This document shows positions 42,798 through 51,012 of a stretch of DNA of 64,000 nt, piece after piece. The notes under the pieces were generated by a model that worked only from the letters and a program-made list of their open reading frames with translations, made no database searches and was not told the DNA's origin. The stretch's first letter is position 1. Every line of letters starts with the position of its first letter. Source of the DNA: Curvibacter lanceolatus ATCC 14669 (GTDB lineage: Bacteria > Pseudomonadota > Gammaproteobacteria > Burkholderiales > Burkholderiaceae_C). The stretch lies in assembly GCF_000381265.1 (NCBI RefSeq), contig NZ_KB906253.1, positions 620,001-684,000 on the forward strand, read 5' to 3'. The position numbers and the translations under genes are program-made.

Positions 42798-43871
42798 CTA
42801 AACCGTCGCGATCGGCGTGGCCGGCGAGCCCACCGCCCCCGGCAGGCGCAAGGGCGGCGCCGTCAGCAGGAAGTGATGCCGCCCTTGCTGGCGCAGCCAG
42901 GTGGCGAGTTCGGTGAAATACCACAGCTCACCCAGGTGGATGCCGTGCTTGAACAGGCAGTGCTCGTGCAGGGGCAGCCTGGGCTGGCGCAGCGGGCTGG
43001 GGCTCATCAGCTTGGGCACCACCAGCTCCACGGCGGGGTTGTCGGCCAGCAGGCAGGCCAGGCGGCTGTCGGTGATCCAGTTCAGCAGCCGGGTGTCGTG
43101 GCCGTCCAGTCCGCTGCCCGTGGCGTGCAGCCGGGCCAGGTCGGGCTGGCGGTTCATGGCCAGCAGGGTGTTGGCAAAGCCGGTGTGCAGGCACACCATG
43201 TCGCCGGGGTCGATCTCGATGCGGTCGGCCTCCAGCAGGCGCATCAGGCGGTCGTAGCCCACGGCCTGCCGCTCTCGGCCCAGGTGGTGGGCCAGGTCGA
43301 TCAGCACGCCCCGGCCCTGCGCGCCATGCTCGGCCAGGCGTTCGATGCCCAGGGCGGCGGCCTCGGGCGCCGGGTAGCGGGCCCAGTCGGCCACGGCCTG
43401 CGGGTCTTCGGTTCCGGGGCGGATGTCGGTGCCGGCGCGAAAGCCGTTGTAGAACACGGCCTCGGCCACCCCGTCGTCATCGGCGTCGAAGCGGCTGCCC
43501 ACGTGGGCCAGGCTGTCCCACTGGGTGCTGTACTGCAGGCTCATCAGCAGCACGTCGTCGTTCACCACGTCGCTCAGATCGGGGTCTTCGGCCTGGTACG
43601 ACCAGCAAAAGCCCTGTTGCCCCTGGCTTTTGCCGTCGCGCAGCACGCTGTAGCGGCGCGGCGGCATGCGCCGCGGGTTCAGGCTCTGGCCGCCGGGCAC
43701 GTCCAGCGGCAGCGACAGGCAGAAGGTGCGGCCCACCTGCACCTCGGCCACGCCCTGCAGCACCTTGCGGGCGTCCACCAGGTTCATGCGGCCACGCTGG
43801 TCATCGGGGCCGAATTCGCCCCAGCTGCTGCCGGGCGGGGCCTGTTTCCATCGTCGGGGGCTTGGGTTCAT
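42798..43871 (-). CDS. Cyclase-family (kynurenine-formamidase-like) hydrolase
   Basis: Encodes 357 aa. Cyclase/PF04199-type metal hydrolase: QWDSLAHVGSRFD near residue 115 corresponds to the metal-binding HxGTHxD segment in the larger bacterial subgroup (QWDxLxHxG). GRGVLIDLAHHLGRE and DMVCLHTGFANT follow, then HLGELWYFTEL near the C-terminus. It likely hydrolyses an amide, lactone or cyclic substrate. It lies 15 nt after the dehydrogenase gene. Confidence 0.85.
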   Translation of the reverse strand: MNPSPRRWKQAPPGSSWGEFGPDDQRGRMNLVDARKVLQGVAEVQVGRTFCLSLPLDVPGGQSLNPRRMPPRRYSVLRDGKSQGQQGFCWSYQAEDPDLSDVVNDDVLLMSLQYSTQWDSLAHVGSRFDADDDGVAEAVFYNGFRAGTDIRPGTEDPQAVADWARYPAPEAAALGIERLAEHGAQGRGVLIDLAHHLGRERQAVGYDRLMRLLEADRIEIDPGDMVCLHTGFANTLLAMNRQPDLARLHATGSGLDGHDTRLLNWITDSRLACLLADNPAVELVVPKLMSPSPLRQPRLPLHEHCLFKHGIHLGELWYFTELATWLRQQGRHHFLLTAPPLRLPGAVGSPATPIATV

Positions 43872-43886
43872 GGCGGGCCTCCGGGC

Positions 43887-44819
43887 TCAGGCGGCCTGGG
43901 TGCTGGCCTGCAGCACGGCCAGGGTGTTGCGGGCAGCGGCCACACCCATGTTCACATAGGCGTCGCTGGTCACGCCGCCGATGTGCGGGCTCAGCGTGAA
44001 GCCCGGCTGGCCGTGGAAGGGGTGCGGCGCCGTCATGGGCTCCACGGCAAAGCTGTCCAGCCCGGCCGAGGCCACCTGGCCCGATTGCACGGCGGCCAGC
44101 AGGGCGGCTTCATCGATCAGGCCGCCACGCGCGGTGTTCACCACGATCACGCCGCGCTTGCAGCGCGCCAGGGTGTCGGCGTTGAGCAGGTGGCGGTTCT
44201 CGGGCGTCAGCGGGCAGTGCAGCGAGATCACATCGGCCTGGGCCCACAGGGTGTCCAGGTCGACCGGGGTGATGTGGGCCGGCAGATCGCGGGCGAAGGG
44301 GTCAAAGCCGATCACGCGCATGTCCATGGCGTCGCACATGCGGGCAAAGCGGCGGCCGATGGCGCCCAGGCCCACCAGGCCCACGGTGCGACCGCCCAGC
44401 TCCAGGCTCTTGTGGGTGGCCTTGTCCCAGTGGCCGCTGTGCATGCGCTGGTTCAGCGCCACGATCGACTTGGCACCAGCCAGCATCAAGGCCAGGGCCT
44501 GTTCGGCCACGGCCGCGGCGTTGGCGCCCACGGCCGCGGTCACGGCAATGCCGCGCTCGGCGGCGGCGGCCTTGTCGATGGTGTCGGTGCCGCTGCCGTG
44601 CTTGGAGATCACCTTCAAGGCCGGGGCCGCGTCCATGGTGGCGGCGTTCACGCCGCTGTAGCGCACGATGATGCCCACCGGGTTGTGCTGGCGGGCCAGC
44701 GCCTCGATGTCGGCCGGCTGCGGGGTCTTGCCCGCGTAGACGATGTCGAAGTCCGTCAGCAGGGCCAGGGCCGCCGGGGCCAGGTCGGCCGCGGTGATGA
44801 GGATGACGGGGCGGCTCAT
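43887..44819 (-). CDS. 2-hydroxyacid dehydrogenase (phosphoglycerate-dehydrogenase-like)
   Basis: Encodes 310 aa from ATG 44819, sharing one base with the RraA-like stop. NAD loop TVGLVGLGAIGRRFAR near residue 150. Catalytic Arg in VNTARGGLIDEAAL, Glu in SFAVEPM, His in LSPHIGGVTSD. Lacks the ACT/regulatory domain of SerA, so it is a catabolic D-2-hydroxyacid dehydrogenase. Substrate probably a hydroxy acid from the aldolase step (inference). Confidence 0.92.
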   Translation of the reverse strand: MSRPVILITAADLAPAALALLTDFDIVYAGKTPQPADIEALARQHNPVGIIVRYSGVNAATMDAAPALKVISKHGSGTDTIDKAAAAERGIAVTAAVGANAAAVAEQALALMLAGAKSIVALNQRMHSGHWDKATHKSLELGGRTVGLVGLGAIGRRFARMCDAMDMRVIGFDPFARDLPAHITPVDLDTLWAQADVISLHCPLTPENRHLLNADTLARCKRGVIVVNTARGGLIDEAALLAAVQSGQVASAGLDSFAVEPMTAPHPFHGQPGFTLSPHIGGVTSDAYVNMGVAAARNTLAVLQASTQAA

Positions 44820-45502
44820 CACAGCACCTCGCCTTCCTTGAGCACGCCGGCCGTCACCAGCGAGGCGGTCAGCCACTTGGCCGCCGTGTCGCCGGTCTTG
44901 ATGGCGGCGATGCGCTTGGCCTCGGCCTGCACCTTGTGGGCGGCCAGGGGCAGCAGGGCGGGCAGTTGCACGCGCTCCACCACCACCACGCCGTCGGCGT
45001 CGCCGATCACCAGATCGCCCGGGCGCACCGTCACGCCGCCGCAGGAGATGGGGTGGCCGATGCGGCCGCCGTTGTTCTTGGTCGGCCCGTTGGGGTTGGT
45101 GCCCACCGAGAACACCGGGTAGTCCATCTCGTCGATTTCCAGGCTGTCGCGCACGGCGCCATCGAGGATCACGCCGGCCAGGCCCAGCTGGCGCGCGGCG
45201 GTCATCATGATGGTGCCCATCAGGGCCGAGGTCTGGTCGCCCTTGCCGTCCACCACCAGCACATCACCGGGCTTGGCCAGCGACAGGGCGGCGTGGATCA
45301 TCAGGTTGTCGCCGGGGCGCACTTCCACCGTGAAGGCCGGGCCGGCCACTTTCATGCGCGGGCGCAGGGCCTGGATGCGGCCATGCAGGGCGCCGCGGCG
45401 GCCCGCGATGTCGGAGAAGATGGCCGGCTGGTATTGGCTGGCCTGGGCCACGTCCTCGGGGCTGACGCGGGGGAAGTCTTTGATGATGTCGGGTGTGCTC
45501 AT
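44819..45502 (-). CDS. RraA-like HMG/CHA aldolase family protein
   Basis: Encodes 227 aa from ATG 45502 (SD AAGGAA). The class II pyruvate-aldolase pattern is clear: KPGDVLVVDGKGDQTSALMG, then GVILDGAVRDSLEI near residue 120, where Arg-Asp binds substrate and Mg. VRPGDLVIGDADGVVVV follows. Relatives cleave 4-hydroxy-4-methyl-2-oxoglutarate or 4-carboxy-4-hydroxy-2-oxoadipate. RNase E regulation is less likely given the catabolic context. Confidence 0.9.
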   Translation of the reverse strand: MSTPDIIKDFPRVSPEDVAQASQYQPAIFSDIAGRRGALHGRIQALRPRMKVAGPAFTVEVRPGDNLMIHAALSLAKPGDVLVVDGKGDQTSALMGTIMMTAARQLGLAGVILDGAVRDSLEIDEMDYPVFSVGTNPNGPTKNNGGRIGHPISCGGVTVRPGDLVIGDADGVVVVERVQLPALLPLAAHKVQAEAKRIAAIKTGDTAAKWLTASLVTAGVLKEGEVL

Positions 45503-45548
45503 GGCGGTTCCTTGAAGGTGAATGGGTGGATGTCGGTCAGAGAGGGCG

Positions 45549-46544
45549 TCAGTCGATGCGGGCATCGGCCTCGTGCACGATGCGTCCCCAGCGCTGCAGA
45601 TCGGTCTTGAGCAGGGCGGCGAACTCGGCCTGGCTGCCGCCCAGCACCTCGCCGCCTTCGCCCATGAGGCGGCTGCGCACGGTGGGCGACTGCAAGGCCT
45701 GGTTGATGGCGGTGTTCAAGGTCGTCAGCACCGCTGCCGGGGTGGCTGCGGGGGCCATGAAGCCGAACCAGGTGTTGGCCTCGAAGCCCTTCACGCCCGA
45801 CTCGGCCACCGTGGGCACCTGGGGCAGTTGTGAAGAGCGCTTGTCCGAGGTCACGGCCAGCGCTTTCATGCGGCCGCCTTTGAGGTGGCTGATGGCGGTG
45901 GGGATGGACGACACATACAGATCCATCTGCCCGCCCATCAGATCGGTCAGCGCCTGGGCCGAGCCCTTGTAGGGCACGTGCTGCAGCCGGATGTGGGCGG
46001 CCTTCTGCAGTTGCTCCATGGCCAGGTGGGCCACCGTGCCATTGCCCGGGGTGCCGAACACCAGGGCGCCAGGGGTTTGCTTGGCGGCGGCCAGCACATC
46101 GGCCAGGGTCTTGTACTTGGAGCTGTTGGGCACCACGATGACCAGCGGTGCGGTGGCGGCCAGCACCACGGGCTTCAGGTCTTTCACCGGGTCGTAAGGC
46201 AGCTTGGGGTACAGCGCGGGGTTGATGGCCAGGTTGCTGGTCTGGCCCAGCACCACGGTGTAGCCGTCGGCCGGGGCCTTGGCCACCGCGTCCACACCCA
46301 GGTTGCCGCCAGCCCCCGGCTTGTTGTCCACCACCACGGTCCATTGCCGGCTTTCGGTCAGCTGCTGGCCGATGGCGCGGGCAATGATGTCGGTGCCGCC
46401 CCCGGCCGGGAAGGGCACCACCAGGCGGATCGGTTTGCCGGGGTAGGTGTCGGCCTGTGCCGGGCCTGCCAGCAGGCCCAGGGCGAGAACGGGCAGCAGG
46501 CTCAGGCGCGCGACTTGGCGCAGCCCATGGGGGATCAGTGTCAT
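45549..46544 (-). CDS. Bug/TctC-family periplasmic receptor, first gene of the catabolic operon
   Basis: Encodes 331 aa from ATG 46544 with SD AAGGAGA. Signal LSLLPVLALGLLAGPAQA. Bug motifs IRLVVPFPAGGGTDIIARAI, VDNKPGAGGNLGVDAVAK (in parts) and VPYKGSAQALTDLMGGQ. Divergent from the IclR gene across 126 nt, so it is the likely first-induced gene of the operon. Confidence 0.93.
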   Translation of the reverse strand: MTLIPHGLRQVARLSLLPVLALGLLAGPAQADTYPGKPIRLVVPFPAGGGTDIIARAIGQQLTESRQWTVVVDNKPGAGGNLGVDAVAKAPADGYTVVLGQTSNLAINPALYPKLPYDPVKDLKPVVLAATAPLVIVVPNSSKYKTLADVLAAAKQTPGALVFGTPGNGTVAHLAMEQLQKAAHIRLQHVPYKGSAQALTDLMGGQMDLYVSSIPTAISHLKGGRMKALAVTSDKRSSQLPQVPTVAESGVKGFEANTWFGFMAPAATPAAVLTTLNTAINQALQSPTVRSRLMGEGGEVLGGSQAEFAALLKTDLQRWGRIVHEADARID

Positions 46545-46622
46545 GTTGTCTCCTTGTGTGCGGTCCACCGGGGTTGGGCTGCCAAATGCAGCGCCCCTTG
46601 TTGGGACCGGACTGTAGGAGAG

Positions 46623-46649
46623 CGTTTCAATCAGTACAATGCCGTTTCA
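46623..46649. promoter_or_regulatory. Candidate IclR operator (CGTTTCA direct repeats)
   Basis: CGTTTCA occurs at 46623-46629 and 46643-46649, spaced exactly 20 bp (two helical turns), between the divergent Bug and IclR genes. Position and phasing suit a regulator binding one DNA face. Confidence 0.45.
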
Positions 46650-46670
46650 CACAGTGGTTCATGTGCCGAT

Positions 46671-47468
46671 ATGCGAAACCCCAAAACACCCCTTGCGGAA
46701 ACCGATGCCAGCCTTGCCGAAGCCGCCACCGCGGCCGCCGGCGGCGTGGTGGCCGTCACCCGCGCCTTGCGTCTGCTGGAGGCCTTCGGCATGGAAGACG
46801 CCTTTCTCAGCCTGGCCGAACTGAGCCGCCGCACCGGCATGCACAAGACCACGGCCTTGCGCCTGGCGCGCACGCTGGCGGCCGAGCACTACCTGGTGCA
46901 GCGCGAAGACGGTGCCTGGCGGCTGGGGCGGGCAGCGGGTTGGCTGGGGGCCTGCTACCAGGCCACCTTTGATGTGCACGATCTGGTCGAGCCGGTGCTG
47001 CGCGAGCTGACGGTGCAGACCGGCGAGAGCGCCTCGTTCTATGTGCGCGAGGGCAACCTGCGCACTTGCCTGGCCCGGGTGGATGGGCCGCGCACCATCC
47101 GCCACCACGTTCGCGTGGGCCTGGGCCTGCCGCTGGACCTGGGCGCGCCGGGGCGGGTCATCCTGGCCTTCTCGGGTGAAGCCGGTGAACCCTATGAATC
47201 CATCCGCCAGCGCGGCTACCACCTCTCGCTGGGCGAGCGCGAGCCCGAGGTGTCCAGCGTGTCGGCCCCGGTGTTCGGCATGCACTGGAAGCTGCTGGGC
47301 TCGGTGTGCATCTCGGGGCCCACCTCGCGCCTCAGCGAGGCCCGCCTGCTGGAACTGGCCCAGACCATCATCCAGGCCGCCAACCAGCTCTCCTACGCGC
47401 TGGCCGGCAGCCGCCGACCGGGGCCGGCTGCGGGGCCGGTCAAATCGAGCGCGTGGTTTCCGGGCTGA
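46671..47468 (+). CDS. IclR-family transcriptional regulator
   Basis: Encodes 265 aa from ATG 46671. Winged HTH: ALRLLEAFGMEDAFLSLAEL then TGMHKTTALRLARTLAAEHY (residues about 30-80). The C-terminal GAF-like effector domain contains GESASFYVREGNLRTCLARV (shown: GESASFYVREGN) and GAPGRVILAFSGE. Divergent from the eight-gene operon and almost surely its regulator. Confidence 0.93.
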   Translation: MRNPKTPLAETDASLAEAATAAAGGVVAVTRALRLLEAFGMEDAFLSLAELSRRTGMHKTTALRLARTLAAEHYLVQREDGAWRLGRAAGWLGACYQATFDVHDLVEPVLRELTVQTGESASFYVREGNLRTCLARVDGPRTIRHHVRVGLGLPLDLGAPGRVILAFSGEAGEPYESIRQRGYHLSLGEREPEVSSVSAPVFGMHWKLLGSVCISGPTSRLSEARLLELAQTIIQAANQLSYALAGSRRPGPAAGPVKSSAWFPG

Positions 47469-47490
47469 GCGATGGTCTTCAGTTTGAAAA

Positions 47491-47528
47491 ATTGAGAAAC
47501 TGCATCACTTGGGCTACATTTTCTCAAT
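47491..47528. promoter_or_regulatory. Operator of hipBA module 2
   Basis: ATTGAGAAA (47491-47499) and TTTCTCAAT (47520-47528) are perfect inverted repeats separated by 20 nt. A GGGCTACATT direct repeat (47511-47520 and 47552-47561) overlaps and extends to the start codon. It differs completely from the module 1 operator. Confidence 0.7.
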
Positions 47529-47559
47529 GATTGCCTATTTTTGATGCCTGGGGGCTACA

Positions 47560-47823
47560 TTGACCACCCTCTCTGATGTTGCTGAAATGCTCAAAAGTGC
47601 CCGCCGTGAAGCGCGGCTGAGCCAGGATGAACTGGCCCGTCGGGCCGGTGTGTCGCGCACCACCGTGGCACGGATGGAGAACCTCTCCAAGGGCGATATG
47701 AGCGTCTCGGCGTTGCTGCGTCTGCTGGAGGCTGCGGGCTACGACATGAGACTGGTCAGGCCCGGGCACCAGCGCACCGTCGAGGACATCCTGCTTGAGC
47801 AGCGCCAAGGTGATTCGCCATGA
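47560..47823 (+). CDS. hipB: HipB-like XRE antitoxin/repressor (module 2)
   Basis: Encodes 87 aa from TTG 47560, SD GGGGGC; ATG 47587 is an alternative but would trim the usual N-terminus. HTH residues about 10-62: ARREARLSQDELARRAGVSR and TVARMENLSKG. C-terminal RTVEDILLEQ tail as in HipB-type partners of HipA. It overlaps hipA by 4 nt (ATGA). Confidence 0.88.
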   Translation: MTTLSDVAEMLKSARREARLSQDELARRAGVSRTTVARMENLSKGDMSVSALLRLLEAAGYDMRLVRPGHQRTVEDILLEQRQGDSP

Positions 47824-49181
47824 GGCTGGATGTACAGGTCAGCGGCAGAACCGTGGCCCAGTTGTACCGAGAGCGCGACGAGTACTTGCTGCACTACCAC
47901 CCTGGCACCGATGTGGCCGATTTCGTGAGCTTGACCATGCCGGTTCGGGAAGCGCCCTGGCGCTGGCCACGCGACCTGCATCCCTTTTTCCGCCAGAACC
48001 TGCCAGAGGGGTACCTGCTGAACATCATCCGCGAGGAATTTGGGCCCTGGCTCGACGGCACCGACCTGTCGCTGCTGGCCGTGGTCGGGGGCATGGGCGT
48101 CGGCCGGGTCACGGTCACGCCCGAAGGCGCAGCGCCCGGTCTCGCCTTGGCACCGCTGCAGATCGACAGCCTGTTGAAGGCGGACAACACCCCTGAGTAC
48201 TTTGCATCGTTGGTGCGGCGCTATGCCCGGGCGTCGATCTCGGGCATGGTGCCCAAATTCATGGCGCCGGAAGAGACGATTGGCGAGCCCTCCGCCGAGG
48301 GCTTGGGCCCCTTGGGCAAGCCCACCTTGCGGACCAGCCGCCACATCATCAAGGGCTCGGACGACGCCACGCCCTATTTGGGCTTCAACGAGCACTACAG
48401 CATGCGCGTGCTGCAGCGTTTGAACGTGGTGCCGGTGGCGCACACCCGCATGTCTGACGATGGCCGGGTTCTGGTGGTCGAGCGCTTTGACGTGGACGAA
48501 CATGGCACGCCCACGCATGGTCTGGAGGATGCCTGCGGATTGCTCGGCCTGCCTCCGCACGAAAAATACGCCACCACCCTTGAGAAAGTGCTCAACGCCA
48601 CCAGGGCTTACCTGCCTCCGGCCCAGGTGCGTGCACAACTTGAGCAGTTCGGCTGGCATGTGCTGAGCAACTACGTGGTGCGCAACGCCGATTGCCATGC
48701 CAAAAATATCGCGCTGTACTACACCCGGCTCGGTGATGTGGGCTTCACCCCGGTCTATGACACCGTGACCACGCAGGCCTATCCGCGCTACGCGAACAAC
48801 CCGCCAGGACTGTCCATCGATGGTCGTCAGACCTGGGCTGCAGGCAAGGCTTTGCAGCGCTTTTTCACGGCCCGCCTAGGCATATCCCCCAGGCAGTACG
48901 CCGCCATGGTGGAGCGCCTGTGCGAGTCGGCCGTAGAGGTTGGCAAAGAAGTGATCGAGGCATCATTGAACGAAGCACGATGGCGCCCCGTGGCCAAGCA
49001 GATGGTGCACGCCTGGAATGAGGGCATGGCATCACTGCGTGACCCGAAGGCGAGCGTGGCCTGGCGGGGGCTGGATGCAGCCATCGCTGAGGCCGGCTTC
49101 TCCGCCCCTGCGCCAGCAGAGCCGGCCCGTGTGACGATCGGCCGATCCGAGCTGTTGGCGGCACCGCGACGCAAGCGTTAG
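47820..49181 (+). CDS. hipA: HipA-like Ser/Thr kinase toxin (module 2)
   Basis: Encodes 453 aa. N-terminal HipA domain with SLTMPVREAPWRWPRDLHPF (in parts) and NLPEGYLLNIIREEFG. P-loop-like ISGMVPKFM near residue 140. Catalytic VRNADCHAKNIALYY near residue 292, then TPVYDTVTTQAYP. About 50 residues longer than module 1, mainly at the C-terminus (APAPAEPARV tail). Distinct subfamily; cross-talk with module 1 is unlikely. Confidence 0.9.
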   Translation: MRLDVQVSGRTVAQLYRERDEYLLHYHPGTDVADFVSLTMPVREAPWRWPRDLHPFFRQNLPEGYLLNIIREEFGPWLDGTDLSLLAVVGGMGVGRVTVTPEGAAPGLALAPLQIDSLLKADNTPEYFASLVRRYARASISGMVPKFMAPEETIGEPSAEGLGPLGKPTLRTSRHIIKGSDDATPYLGFNEHYSMRVLQRLNVVPVAHTRMSDDGRVLVVERFDVDEHGTPTHGLEDACGLLGLPPHEKYATTLEKVLNATRAYLPPAQVRAQLEQFGWHVLSNYVVRNADCHAKNIALYYTRLGDVGFTPVYDTVTTQAYPRYANNPPGLSIDGRQTWAAGKALQRFFTARLGISPRQYAAMVERLCESAVEVGKEVIEASLNEARWRPVAKQMVHAWNEGMASLRDPKASVAWRGLDAAIAEAGFSAPAPAEPARVTIGRSELLAAPRRKR

Positions 49182-49210
49182 GCCCGGCCCCCTGACAATA
49201 CGGCATACCC

Positions 49211-50080
49211 ATGCACCTCCCCCGCCGCCGCCGCGCCGACTTTGCCCCCACGGCCGAGTTCGTCTACCCCGCCCACCTGAAGGCGGCGCTGGGCGACCTG
49301 CCCGCAGCACCCGGGGTGTATGTGTTCCATGGCGATGACCCGGCCATGCCGCTGTACATCGGCAAAAGCGTCAACCTGCGCCAGCGCGTGCTCTCGCACC
49401 TGCGCAACCCCGACGAAGACCGCCTGCTGCGCCAGACCCGGCGCATCAGCCACATCTGCACGGCCGGCGACATCGGAGCCCAGTTGCTGGAGGCGCAGAT
49501 GATCAAGACCCTGCACCCTTTGCTCAACCAGAAGCTGCGCCGCAACCGACAGCTGTGCGCCTGGCAGCGGCAGGGTGGCCAGCTGCAACTGGTGTATTCA
49601 AAAGACGTGGACTTTGCCCAGGCGCCTGATCTGTTCGGCTTGTTTGCCAGCCGCCACGCCGCCATCGAGCGCCTGCGCCAGGTGGCCGACGAGCAGCGGC
49701 TTTGCTACGCCCACCTGGGCCTGGAGAAGTTGCCGCCGGGCCGGGCCTGCTTCAGGGCCGCGCTCAGGCAGTGCGCCGGCGTGTGCCGGGGCGATGAAAC
49801 CCCCGCGGCCCACGACGAGCGCCTGCTGGGCGCCCTGCGCCAGGTGCAGGTGGTCTGCTGGCCTTACCCGGGCGCGGTGGGCCTGGTCGAGCGCACGGGC
49901 GATTTCAGCCAGGTGCATGTGGTGAACAACTGGTGCTACCTGGGCAGCGCCGCCACACCCGCCGAGGCGGCCCGCTTCACCCGGCAGGCGGCGGGCTTTG
50001 ATGCGGACGGCTACCAGATCCTGGTGAGGCCGCTGATGCAGGGCGGGGCCGAGATCGTGCCGCTGTCGCCAGGGCTTTGA
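49211..50080 (+). CDS. cho: Excinuclease Cho (UvrC-like GIY-YIG nuclease)
   Basis: Encodes 289 aa, close to the 295 aa of E. coli Cho. GIY-YIG domain at residues about 32-110: GVYVFHGDD (GIY strand), LYIGKSVNLRQRVLSHL (YIG), and AQLLEAQMIKTLHPLLNQK carrying the catalytic Glu. The UvrC C-terminal RNase H and HhH domains are absent, as in Cho. It makes 3' incisions on damaged DNA with UvrAB. No clear LexA box seen upstream. Confidence 0.92.
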   Translation: MHLPRRRRADFAPTAEFVYPAHLKAALGDLPAAPGVYVFHGDDPAMPLYIGKSVNLRQRVLSHLRNPDEDRLLRQTRRISHICTAGDIGAQLLEAQMIKTLHPLLNQKLRRNRQLCAWQRQGGQLQLVYSKDVDFAQAPDLFGLFASRHAAIERLRQVADEQRLCYAHLGLEKLPPGRACFRAALRQCAGVCRGDETPAAHDERLLGALRQVQVVCWPYPGAVGLVERTGDFSQVHVVNNWCYLGSAATPAEAARFTRQAAGFDADGYQILVRPLMQGGAEIVPLSPGL

Positions 50081-50106
50081 AATTTTTCAGTTTTTTTGCG
50101 GCGGGC

Positions 50107-50133
50107 TGCATCCAGATGGCATCCCGCTGCGTA
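50107..50133 (+). promoter_or_regulatory. ECF-type promoter, unit 1 (TGCATCC-N16-CGTA)
   Basis: TGCATCC at 50107-50113 and CGTA at 50130-50133, 16 nt apart. It is one of five matching elements in this 10.7-kb locus. It sits about 75 nt before the large cupredoxin-domain gene. Confidence 0.75.
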
Positions 50134-50209
50134 CAGGGGGCTGACACGCCCTGTCTCGGCCTGCGGCCGAGCCGCATCCAAGTGCCTCCAACCCCTGAAG
50201 CCTTGCCCC

Positions 50210-50857
50210 ATGAAACCGCTCCGTTTTTCTCTGGCCGCCCTGGTGGTGGCCGCGCTGCCCGCTCTGGCCTGTGCCGCCTCCTTGCAAATCAAAGTGACCG
50301 ACCGCGATGGCCAGCCGGTGCCCGATGCGGTGGTCGAGGTGCAAGTCGCCTCGGGCGCCGTGCCCCGAGCACCGGCGCCGGGCCAGGTCACGATCAACCA
50401 GAGCAAGATGAAGTTCGTGCCCCGTGTCACCGTGGTCCAGCCCGGCACCCGGGTGGTGTTCACCAACCAGGACCGTTGGGACCACCATGTGCGCGGTACC
50501 TTGGGGGGCTTGGCCCAGATGCTGGATGCGGTGGGCTTTCAGTTCCGCCTGGCCGGCTGGGTGGACAGCAAGCCCCTGTCCAGCAGCGAGGTGGTGTTCG
50601 ACAAACCCGGTGTGACCTTGCTGGGCTGTTTTCTGCACTCCTCCATGCGTGGCTATGTGGTGGTGGCCGACAGCCCCTGGGTAGCGGTGACCGGGGCCGA
50701 TGGCGTGGCCGTGCTCGATGAGCTGCCCGCCGGGCCGGCCGTGGTGAAGCTCTGGCAGGCCGATGAGGTGGCGGAGATCGCGCCGTCGCCCGTCGTGCTC
50801 GGTGCCCAGCCCCTGCAGTTGACGCGGCAGCTGAGCATGGTGGCCAAGCGGCGTTGA
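50210..50857 (+). CDS. Secreted cupredoxin-domain protein
   Basis: Encodes 215 aa from ATG 50210. Sec signal LRFSLAALVVAALPALACAA. A beta-domain (LQIKVTDRDGQPVPDAVVEV) leads into a blue-copper-like fold with His in DRWDHHVRGT, Cys-His in LLGCFLHSSMRGYVVV, and Met as the axial ligand. A carboxypeptidase-regulatory-like tail (ADGVAVLDELPAGPAVVKLW) follows. Probably a periplasmic electron carrier or copper protein. Single gene under the first ECF-type promoter. Confidence 0.85.
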   Translation: MKPLRFSLAALVVAALPALACAASLQIKVTDRDGQPVPDAVVEVQVASGAVPRAPAPGQVTINQSKMKFVPRVTVVQPGTRVVFTNQDRWDHHVRGTLGGLAQMLDAVGFQFRLAGWVDSKPLSSSEVVFDKPGVTLLGCFLHSSMRGYVVVADSPWVAVTGADGVAVLDELPAGPAVVKLWQADEVAEIAPSPVVLGAQPLQLTRQLSMVAKRR

Positions 50858-50923
50858 AGGCGCGGGTGCTTGGTCTGCGGAGCCTGCAGGGCCTGTGCAA
50901 TACCCGAGCGCAGGTCCGGGTCA

Positions 50924-50951
50924 TGCATCCACTCGGGAGCGCCCCTCCGTA
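50924..50951 (+). promoter_or_regulatory. ECF-type promoter, unit 2 (TGCATCC-N17-CGTA)
   Basis: TGCATCC 50924-50930, CGTA 50948-50951, spacer 17 nt. It precedes the ferritin-like / cytochrome c / sigma / anti-sigma operon by about 60 nt, making the sigma factor autoregulated if it recognises this element. Confidence 0.75.
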
Positions 50952-51012
50952 CTGGCTGCAGAGGCCAACGATGTCTGTTGCCTCAGCCAACTCTTTTCAT
51001 CTGGACACCACC

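Noticed and set aside
42873-45122. 749-residue plus-strand open frame
   Set aside because: It lies opposite the cyclase and dehydrogenase genes; repetitive Gly/His/Val composition shows it is an antisense shadow.
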